Under the pieces are notes generated by a model that saw only the letters and a program-made list of their open reading frames with translations, ran no database searches and had not been told where the DNA came from. Below are positions 56,085-64,000 of a DNA stretch of 64,000 nucleotides, in pieces (the stretch's first letter is position 1; each line of letters opens with the position of its first letter). This DNA comes from Nyssa sinensis (Eukaryota > Streptophyta > Magnoliopsida > Cornales > Nyssaceae): the NCBI GenBank assembly GCA_008638375.1, contig CM018050.1, forward strand, positions 31,486,220 through 31,550,219. Direction: 5' to 3'. The position numbers and the translations under genes were made by a program.

Positions 56085-56300
56085 TTAACTTAGGAGTATT
56101 TTAGTCATTTGGCACTTTTACAGGGTATTTTATTTTTTGGGACTCTGTCTAGTGAAACGGACTCCACCATTGAATCCAGAAGGTCCAAAATAGTAGATTT
56201 ATACTATTTACTTGACTCAATTGGACATCAGGAACTAATTCAATTAATAACTAAATTAATTAATTATATAATATATACACACACACACACACATATATAT
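56085..56300 (+). repeat. LTR fragment, same orientation as 40540-40737
   Basis: GTCATTTGGCACTTTTACAG, TTTTTGGGACTCTGTCTAG, CCATTGAATCCAGAAGGTCC and the AATTAATTATATAATATATA end match 40555-40737. Forms the left arm of a palindrome with 56785-56990. Confidence 0.8.
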
Positions 56301-56324
56301 ATTGTTTGCATATTTGACCACATG

Positions 56325-56417
56325 TGCCCTTGTGGCACGGTGGTGTGCTCGCTTGCCATAAGGGCCTCACGCCCACAAGCACTGGGGTTCGAAACCCCGT
56401 GGCTGCATCACTGCCTC
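56325..56417 (+). mobile_element. tRNA-derived SINE, copy 2
   Basis: tRNA-like sequence with TGGCACGGTGGTGTG (box A) and GGTTCGAAACC (box B, 56386-56396), ending TGCATCACTGCC. Plant SINE type; no long A tail is seen. Confidence 0.78.
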
Positions 56418-56663
56418 TTTTTAAAATAAGAACTATTTGAAATTCAAACAAGCCCAAACAACGTAGCATTGGTTGCCTATGGGTGACTGGAGCTACTACC
56501 CGAAAAGCGTGGGGAAGAAGGCTACTATGTGGGTTATGGGCTTGGGTCATTTTCGGGTCGGGTCGGGACCTGCTCGATCGCACCTGTTGTTAGACCCAAC
56601 GACACCGTTTTGGCCTGGGTACCTGTTGAAAATAATGAAACAGTTTTGTTTTAAAAAAGGGGG

Positions 56664-56757
56664 TAGTGATGCAGCAAAGGGTTTCGAACCCCAATGCTTG
56701 CGGGTGTGAAGCCCTTATGGCAAGGCAGCCCACCACCGTGCCACAAGGGCACGTGTG
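56664..56757 (-). mobile_element. tRNA-derived SINE, copy 3 (inverted)
   Basis: Inverse of copy 2: GGTTTCGAACCCC (box B) and CACCACCGTGCCACAAGGGC (box A). Part of the palindrome centred near 56540. Confidence 0.78.
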
Positions 56758-56784
56758 GTCAAATATGCAAACGATATATATATA

Positions 56785-57862
56785 TATATATATTATAATT
56801 AATTAATTTAGTTATTAATTAAATTGGTTCCCAATGTCCAATTGAGTCAAGTGAATAGTATAAATCTACTATTTTGGATCTTTTGGATTCAATGGTGGAG
56901 TCCGTTTCATAAGACAGAGTCTCAAAAAATAAAATACCCGTAAAAGTGCCAAATGACCAAAATGCCCCTAAGTCAAATATGAGTCAAACAGATTTTGATT
57001 AAAATATAAATAGTGAATCTTTATTATTTCAAGTATTCTGGATTCAACGGTGAAGTCCGATTTGTGAAAATAGGTCTCGAAAAATAAAGACATGTAAAAG
57101 TGTAAAATGATCATTTTGTCCTTTTTAGTACAGAAGTCCAAATTGAAACCTGTGAAAGTTTAAACTGACTTTCTTCGACATTCCGGACTCAATAGAAGAG
57201 TCTAAATTAATAAAAGAGATACTTATAGTAACAAAGTATAAAATTTTATGAATAACATTAAAACTGAGACATATTTACTGATTTATAGGCAAGTCAAAGG
57301 GAAAGGAGAAAGTTACAGAATATTGAGGTAGATCACCGGATAAAAGGTAAGTAAACCCCAATCTCTTACATGTGGTCTTCCAAGCCACATTCATTCTATT
57401 ACTATCAATTTTGTGCTCTTGTACGTACCACATATTTATTGTTTCCATATGTGATATTGTTCTATCTTGTGGATGTTTATTGACTGCTATATCATTGATT
57501 GTTATCTTGTACTATGCCTTGAAAGGCCTACTGTTATGTGTTTATTGCATGATATTCCATTTTTATACACTTCTTATGGAATCACGAATAATTATGATTT
57601 ATTATAAATGCCGGATTTGTGCTCAATCACAATATCCATCCGATGATTTCTGAGTTGATAGGACCTACGGGTCGAGTCCGTGAACGGACATATGGCAATG
57701 GGGGCATTTTTACGCATTGAGTTATGAGGACATTTTATATACATTGAGGTTAAGGGTATGCCGAGCCCCAAAAAATCGAGGGTCTGTCAAATCCTGAACA
57801 GAGTAAATGTATCACTTATGGTTGATTGACATGTTTACGTTTATTAGATTCATAGGATATTG
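56785..57862 (+). repeat. Inverted copy of LTR 39640-40737
   Basis: Reads as the reverse complement of 39640-40737 throughout, for example GGATTCAATGGTGGAGTCCG (56885), AGGCAAGTCAAAGGGAAAGG-like sequence (57288) and GAACGGACATATGGCAATGG (57682). Ends near 57862 at a junction with microsatellites. Open frame 57372-57653 lies within it and is not a gene. Confidence 0.82.
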
Positions 57863-57917
57863 TCTGTAAAGACTCAAAATTTTTTTTTGGAATAATTTTT
57901 TTTTTACTGTTATTGCC

Positions 57918-57938
57918 ATTATTATTATTATTGTTGTT

Positions 57939-58022
<84 letters not shown>

Positions 58023-58023
58023 T
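57918..58023. repeat. (TTA)n(TTG)n(TTA)n microsatellite
   Basis: About 105 bp of triplet repeat, with TTG units in the middle flanked by TTA units. Confidence 0.97.
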
Positions 58024-58096
58024 TGTTGTGCATGTGATGAGTGTGAATAGTGAATGTATATGTGTGTATATATGTGTGTGTTACGGTTTAAGTGTG

Positions 58097-58199
58097 TATA
58101 TATATATATATATTTAAAATATTTAAATATATATATATATATATCCGATTGTATGCATGCCAGCCGTGTGTGTGAGAGGGTGAGTGTGCAGTTAATATA

Positions 58200-58236
<37 letters not shown>
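58097..58236. repeat. TA/TG microsatellite cluster
   Basis: Two TA runs (58097-58145) and a (TG)n(TA)n run (58198-58236). Confidence 0.92.
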
Positions 58237-58239
58237 TGC

Positions 58240-59242
58240 ACAAGTCAACTTTGCATTTAATGCAAAGCTGCTTGGAGAGGGAAAAGGGTGGCTAGAACAA
58301 CAGAGGCCAGAGGGGTAGTGCGGCTGGCTGCAGATGGTGGCGTGAGAGAGTGTGTATACCTATGTGTATATGAATGTATCCGTTGGATTAGAGAGAGAGA
58401 GAGGGGAAATCAGAAAGAAAGAGAAAGAGGTTGATTTAAAGAGTGAGGAGCATTGGGAGGAGCTTGAACCAAGCTTGAACCAGAGGTTGGAAGAAGAAGG
58501 AGATAGAGAACTACTCCAAGTGTGAAACCCAGAAACAGGTAAGCCCTAGTCAAGTTCTGTTTTCAAATTTTTAAAGCATGAGAATTAGTTTGATTTATAA
58601 GGCCTTATAGAGTAAGGAAAATGTGGTTAAACACAAAAAGAATGAACCAAAATGACCCAGAAATGAAGGGGAAAATCTCAGTTACAAGTAGGGGGATAAT
58701 GTCGGTTTCATGGTTTAAAAACCTTGCTTTGAACTAAGATAGATGACCCTTTTGATTGCAGGAAACCTTTAGGATGATCTAGGGGTGAAGACAGTAGCCC
58801 AAAACTCGCAAAAATAAAACTTTAGGCTCAGCCGGAATTTGGGTTTGCATGGCCGAAAAATGGAGTGGGTGTCGGAAAAACCAGTTTATTTATAGTTCCA
58901 AGTTGGTTTAAAAGCTTACATAATCTCCTAGGATGGATTTGGTGTAAAAATTGAGAATTTTGGACGTAAAAATCGTGAGGGAAATGAGAGAAAACAGTCG
59001 TCGTCCGACAACCGTGGCCGGAGAAGACGCCGGCTGACCAGTCGGGAAGTCGGGGAAGAAAGAGGGTGACCTGCGCCGAGGGTTGGGCCATCCTTGTTGG
59101 GCCTGTTTGGTTTTTAAAAGGATTGGGCCTATTTTGTTTTGGGTTGTCTTAAGGTGGGGTTGGGTCAGGGGGGTTAGTTGGGCCTGAAGGGGGTTGGGCC
59201 GCACAGGGAAATTTGAAGAAAAAAAAGGGGGGGGAACTGCTC
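58240..59242. other. Unassigned stretch before the solo LTR
   Basis: No gene recognised. Contains GAGA-rich sequence (58391-58440), AACAGGTAAGCCCTAGTC near 58534 that looks like a splice donor, and GGGCC-rich repeats (59080-59210) typical of plant LTRs. The minus-strand frames at 58828-59321 have no recognisable features. Confidence 0.4.
59238..59242. repeat. Solo LTR target-site duplication (left), TGCTC
   Basis: Identical to 63847-63851. Confidence 0.82.
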
Positions 59243-60030
59243 TGTCACATCCCGAACCCCACCCTACGCTGATGTCGAGGACGTGATGCCAGTTAGCCGC
59301 CACGCGACCAACCGAAGGCAATTTCTGAACTTTCCTGTGAATTGCACTCCGACTGTAGGGTCAGATGCAGCGGAATTTAAAACTTTTTTTTTTCTTTTTA
59401 TCACGGAAATGCAACTCATGTATCCACCGTAGGATATGTATCACACAGAGCAAGTCTAAAATCCAACAACTAACAACTCAACCTCAGAGCATATCTATAA
59501 TTCGACATATAACAACAGAGCAGAACTATAATCTCTAGAGCACCATTTAAATCCATGAGCCATATTTATATTCAGTACATATCAGTCAAGTACATCACTC
59601 ACCTGATTAAATAGATTCAATCCTCAATAATCCAGTCTCCACAGATCAGTGCCATCAGATCCAATAGATATCGTTCCTGAAAAATGTTAGGGAATGGGGT
59701 GAGCTTCGAAAAGCCCAATGAGTAACACAGGTTCCCTGTCAAGGGTTTCAAAACCATTTCTTGTTTACAAAGCACAAGGGTAGTTCAGTTGTTTCTGAAA
59801 TAGCAGTTTTATAAATCTACTTTAAATGCAGTTCCAGTAGAATAAAGCAGGATTGCACAAAATAAAACAACAGATCAGGACAGACAGAACATGACAGACT
59901 ATATCAAGTATAACCGTACAGAACAGAACACAACAGGTTAGAACGGAGCAGATCCGAGCAGAGCAGGACATAACAAATCAGAACAGGATGAAGCAAAGCA
60001 CAACAAATCAGAACAGAGCAGGTCAGAATA

Positions 60031-60142
60031 AAACATCAGAGTAACAGAACAGTTCAGTTAAAACATCAGAGTAACAGAACAGTTCAGTTAAAACATCAGA
60101 GTAACAGAACAGTTCAGTTAAAACATCAGAGTAACAGAACAG
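60031..60142. repeat. 30-bp tandem repeat, 3.7 copies
   Basis: Units AAACATCAGAGTAACAGAAC plus AGTTCAGTTA, three identical copies in a row and a partial fourth. The surrounding 59870-60300 is rich in CAGAACAG variants. Confidence 0.96.
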
Positions 60143-60743
60143 ATTAGTGATGAGCAGAGCAGAACAGTATAACAGAATAAATAGTACAGTATGCACAGAT
60201 TAAACAGTGCAGTATGCTCATATAGTGCTCAAGACTGAGATGGTACCAAGAATCAGTTGTTCTTTCAGTAAAAACAGTGATAGGTTTATTTCAGTGCAGA
60301 ACAGAGGAATCAGACAAAGTAAAAATCATGCATTTGAGTAAGGGCATGAAATCAGTGTATCAGATAAAACAGTGCAGTACAGTATTTAAAATACAGTAAC
60401 TAGACGGTGTACTTATACACCAAGTCAGAAGTTCCAGGTTACTCACAGCTGTTACGGTTATCTCCTTGCATAAATAATCTGATAACCTCCAAGTACGTCA
60501 GGTATCACCATGTATATCCTGAACAATCATCATCAATTACAGACAGATCAGAATTTATCCATTCAGGTCTTATTCGTCATCTTAGGTGTCTATCGGATTA
60601 CCTAAGATAACCTAGTAGCCAATCGCCCTCTCATCGGGTTTCATCCGGGGCTATTTTATTCTTAAATTAGGCTTAGCAGTCATCAGGATTATAACCTAAG
60701 TCATTAGACTTCAATCATTATCAGTCAGTTACTTATTCAGTCT

Positions 60744-61870
60744 TAGGGGCAAAACGGTCATTTGTCACTTTTGCCCCGGACCCTGTCAAGGTCCTCAGAA
60801 TGGTCTTTATATCTCAAATATAAAGTTATACGTCTTTTAGACTCCAATCAGTATCAGTTAGGTTTTTATTTTAACCATAGGGGCAAAATGGTAATTTTGC
60901 CATTCTTGTCCCGGACCCAGTCGTGGTCCTCGGAATATCCCATATATCCTATATATGAAGTTCTAAGTCTTTTAGACTTGAATCGCTATCAGTTAAGTGC
61001 TTATTTAGCCTTAGGGGTAAAATGGTAATTTGTCCATTCTTGTCCCGGACCCTATCGTGGTCCCTAGAATAGTCCACATATCTTAGATATAATTCTTAAG
61101 TCCTTTGAACTTCGTTTGGTATCTGCTTTTGATCATCGGGATACATCGGTCATTTCCCGTTTTACGCATTACTGTCCCGGAGTCTTATTTAGCCCTTCAG
61201 TGTTCATAATTATCCCTATGATAATTTATCAGATCAGTTTGACCTTTATTTGACCTCTACTTTGCACTTACTGTGCTCAGAGGTATTTTGGTCATTTTAC
61301 GTTTCGTAAGATTCTGACTCCGAATCATCATTTAATCATGTTTACAGTTTCGCCAGTATCTGGGCTTCTATCGGTATCAATTTCGTCCCAATCGGACTTC
61401 ATTTAGGCTTCGTACAGTATCAAGGGTATTTTGGTAATTTCATGCGTCATATTTTTCGGCACCTCAGTTCATACAATGGACCTCACCATTGGGTCCAGAG
61501 TGTCCGACATAGTTAACTTGGACCATCTTTTATGTTTAATTGGGCCTGGGTATCTTCAGGGGCAGTACAGTCATTTGTCACTTACAGGTCTGTATTTTTC
61601 GGTACATAATTTCCCAATTTGGACTGTACCATTGAGTCCAGAATATTTGAAATAGTGAAAATACACTATTTATTTAATTTATTTGGACTCCATTTGACAT
61701 ATTTAATGTCCAGGGGTAAAATTGTAATTTTACCTATTTAATAATTAAATAGTTAATTTATTATTTAATTAATTTTTCAGGGGCTTGATTGCACAAAATT
61801 TCAGAAATCAGGGCCACTGTGCAATATTCAGAACTATCAGGGGTAAATCCGTAATTTCAGAAATCATATA
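60744..61870. repeat. Array of nine units of about 134 bp
   Basis: A GGGGCAAAATGGTAATTTT-like motif recurs near 60746, 60880, 61014, 61138, 61281, 61424, 61559, 61713 and 61839. The first three units are most alike and also share TCCCGGACCC, GGTCCTCGGAAT and TCTTTTAGACTTGAATC-like blocks. Later units carry CCATTGGGTCCAGAGTGTCC or CCATTGAGTCCAGAATATTT, as in the other LTRs. Confidence 0.82.
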
Positions 61871-63354
61871 GGGGTCAAAACATAATTTCTCAAAATTGGG
61901 GTTCAGGCCAAAGGGTTCTAGGTTTTAGTAGGCTGAACCGGTTCAAAACTCCAGTGAACCAACTGGTTCACTGACCCTCAGAAAATCGGGATAACATATC
62001 CCATTTAACCTCGATTGACCCCTTATCCGTGTTCAGGATTAAGCCCAATTCAATTTCCCTAATTTCAGATTTATTAACCATGCGCCCAAACAGTCCGAAT
62101 TTAATTTTTTAAAACACATCAGTTTAGCCAAACGGTGTCGTTCCATTAAAACGGTGGCACGGTCGTTGGCCGACACGTGTCTGGGCCAACTCAGTATGAC
62201 TCGGCCGAGTCGACTCCATCTTCCCCAATGCGCAGGGCGCTGTTGCCCTAGTTTCTGGTTCGGTTTTTTCCATTTTCGTGGAGTTTCAAGTACATTCTTC
62301 AATCTGTTTTGATCCCAAATGGTTCCTGGTCGTCATGCCAACACTTTTGCATCGGTTTCATGAGTCGAATCAAGCTCAATAGCTTGATATATGGAGGAAT
62401 AACAGAAAAGATATTTCGGCTATTAAATCCTCATTTCTCCACCAAACTTCATGCTTCTTGTCTCTTTGTGACCGTAGTAACAGGGGCTTCATTTTCCCAT
62501 TCTCACATTTCAGTTTGGAAGCCTATTTTAAAGTTTGGGTTCCAATGGCCGAGACAATAAGTTCGGTTTTGAGGGTCTTCCCATGCGATTTTGGATCGCG
62601 GTTTAGTGGTTTTTGAACCATTTTCGTGTCTAGATCAGTTCTAGACCATCAGGGGTTAGCTTGGTTGAGGTCATTTCAGACCTGCTACTCAAGGTCGTTA
62701 ATGGCGGATTCTTCACGGTTTGGGTGTTTTCAAGGCTGTCCGACCTTCCCAAGTGTTCTATAACAATCCTAGGCCCCTCAGTAGTGCATACATATAGTTT
62801 ATATGGCTCAAAAATCATCAGAGCAGTACCAATAAATCAAAACAGAAGATTTGACGGTTTTGTAGTTTGAGGTGTTTACCTCTCAAGCAGTGGCTGCTTC
62901 CTGCTCTTCGATGGTCCAGTTCAGATCCTTGGCACCCCAGGTGTGCCTCAGTCCCAGCCGTGCAGCACATAGCCTCCTTAGTTCCTCCTTCTTTGGGCAC
63001 CTCCATGGCCACACACACATGGACATGCACATACACATACACTTGGTTTGGCAGTCTCTCTCTTAACAGATCAGTTCTCACACAGTTTTCTGATTTCTAA
63101 ATATTCAGCTCACACACTTGGTGTTATAGAGATCCCAAGCTCATGTTATATTAGTGCACACTTATACACATACATAATCATACATGTAGGCCTTAGGTCT
63201 AATTGTAGGCACTGAGATGTGATGATGAGGCTGAGGTGTAGGGGTTCAGTTCATGATGGAGGGTTTGCATGTAAGGTCATTGGTCAGTTTGGGAGGTGGC
63301 CCAACCAGAATTCTAGGTTATATACCTTTCATTGTATATTTGAACACAAAGATA

Positions 63355-63440
63355 GTAGTAGCCCAGTTGGTAAATTTTTGGGAAGAATCTCTTTCCACCA
63401 TAGGTCAAGGGTTCAATTCCCCTTGACTTCCCATTTGGCC
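63355..63440 (+). mobile_element. tRNA-derived SINE-like block in solo LTR
   Basis: GTAGCCCAGTTGGTAAAT (box A-like) and CAAGGGTTCAATTCCCCTTG (box B) with a self-complementary end. Similar to 55806-55895. Confidence 0.5.
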
Positions 63441-63846
63441 ATTTTTTCCATATTTTCGGTTAAGGCCACGTTTGGTTGTGCAGAAATTCAGTTTCAGTAT
63501 TCCCTTCATAACTTTCATTCCGTAACTCCTTTTTCGACACGGTTTATTCCGGGAGTTTCATATTTCAGTTATCTTCAGTGTCAGAGGTTCCGTGTCATTT
63601 ATTAAACATTCGGGATTTTTCGGGTTAGCTAATTCGGATTTCGTTAGTGTTAAAGCGGTGTTATTTCGCCGAATTAATCAGTAATTGGGTTCGGGTATTT
63701 TACCCTTTTCCTCCAGACATATTTAATTATTTTATCGGTCTATCATGACCGTCGGGATTATGATTAATTCCCTAGATCATTCTATAAGCCGGTATTAATT
63801 AATAATTAATAACTAATTATTAATTACGCAAAGTCGGGGTGTTACA

Positions 63847-63851
63847 TGCTC
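63847..63851. repeat. Solo LTR target-site duplication (right), TGCTC
   Basis: Identical to 59238-59242. Confidence 0.82.
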
Positions 63852-63925
63852 TCCCCAAGATTCGAACGGAGGATGTATTGGAGGGGAGGTGACACGCTAG
63901 CCAGCGTGCCACCCATTTCACACCC
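63852..63925 (-). mobile_element. Possible tRNA-derived SINE fragment
   Basis: The minus strand has TGGCACGCTGGCTAGCG (box A-like) and CCGTTCGAATCTT (box B-like) about 40 bp apart. Confidence 0.45.
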
Positions 63926-63943
63926 ACTAACTTATGCAATTAA

Positions 63944-63970
63944 AATATATATATATATATATATATATAT
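63944..63970. repeat. (TA)n microsatellite
   Basis: About 13 TA units near the window end. Confidence 0.92.
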
Positions 63971-64000
63971 TATACTTTACTTCATTTAATTAATTAAATT

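Larger units (their letters stand above)
59243..63846. mobile_element. Solo LTR of 4.6 kb
   Basis: 4604 bp from TGTCACATCCCGAACCCC to AAGTCGGGGTGTTACA with TG...CA ends and the 5-bp target duplication TGCTC on both sides. No internal domain or second LTR, so it is most simply the product of recombination between two LTRs of one element. Contains a 30-bp repeat, an array of nine units of about 134 bp, and a SINE-like block. Open frames within (for example 60762-61028 and 63219-63605) show no protein features. Related termini occur at 22990, 39000 and 52905. Confidence 0.85.

Noticed and set aside
55806..56757. Functional tRNA genes
   Set aside because: Boxes A and B are present but the sequences do not fold into a full cloverleaf with a plausible anticodon stem; multiple diverged copies fit SINEs better.
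57812..58260. Open frames with long runs of Asn, Ile or Thr
   Set aside because: They are translations of the TTA/TTG and TA/TG microsatellites.
58828..59321. Minus-strand frame of 137 codons
   Set aside because: Runs across the solo LTR boundary, has no start context or recognisable feature, and covers GGGCC-rich LTR-like sequence.
60031..60142. CRISPR-like short regular repeat
   Set aside because: Units are directly adjacent without spacers, within an LTR of a plant genome; it is a plain tandem repeat.
63219..63605. Plus-strand frame of 128 codons
   Set aside because: Lies wholly inside the solo LTR and includes a SINE-like block; no protein features.

Overview
The window looks like a repeat-rich, AT-rich nuclear segment of a flowering plant. 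It holds an intron-split eukaryotic gene, plant-type LTR retrotransposons with tRNA-Met primer sites, tRNA-derived SINEs, miniature inverted-repeat elements, a plant LINE fragment and an endogenous caulimovirid. I cannot name the species. All protein calls are read by eye; no search was run.

Left part (1-15.3 kb). One host gene is recognisable: a minus-strand homologue of protein phosphatase 4 regulatory subunit 3 (PP4R3/SMEK). It begins near 14893 and leaves the window at the left after exon 6 at 1375. Exons 2-6 join in consistent phases with canonical splice sites, but exon 1 appears to carry one extra base. Intron 1 (9.0 kb) contains a complete Ty3/gypsy element of CRM type, in antisense orientation, with 5-bp target duplications (ACTAC). 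Intron 5 (3.7 kb) holds a LINE fragment, a TRIM-like remnant and a gypsy-type LTR fragment.

Middle part (15.4-40.7 kb). There are no intact genes. An old direct duplication (15.5-18.2 / 19.2-19.9 kb) is interrupted by a DNA-element-like insertion. Two related long-TIR MITEs follow. A 7.0-kb non-coding LARD-like element (22990-29999, minus strand, 2.4-2.5-kb LTRs) sits inside an older LTR-like sequence. A related minus-strand element (34.8-40.7 kb) keeps a gag CCHC knuckle. Its left end meets an LTR that has polypurine-tract sequence on both sides in inverted orientation.

Right part (40.7-64 kb). A caulimovirid-derived block (40.74-52.73 kb) interrupts the AT-rich tract of an LTR. Its core is an inverted repeat with arms of about 3.65 kb and a spacer of about 245 bp, each arm carrying coat-protein, protease, RT and RNase H remnants. 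The plus side continues into an ORF2-like region, the leader with a tRNA-Met primer site, movement protein and scrambled fragments. Every reading frame is broken. Beyond it lie related LTRs, a SINE palindrome and a 4.6-kb solo LTR (59243-63846, TSD TGCTC) containing a 9-unit array of about 134-bp repeats.

The most notable structure is the viral inverted repeat, which would fold into a long hairpin if transcribed. The other theme is a family of long modular LTRs sharing termini and internal blocks, responsible for much of the right-hand 40 kb.
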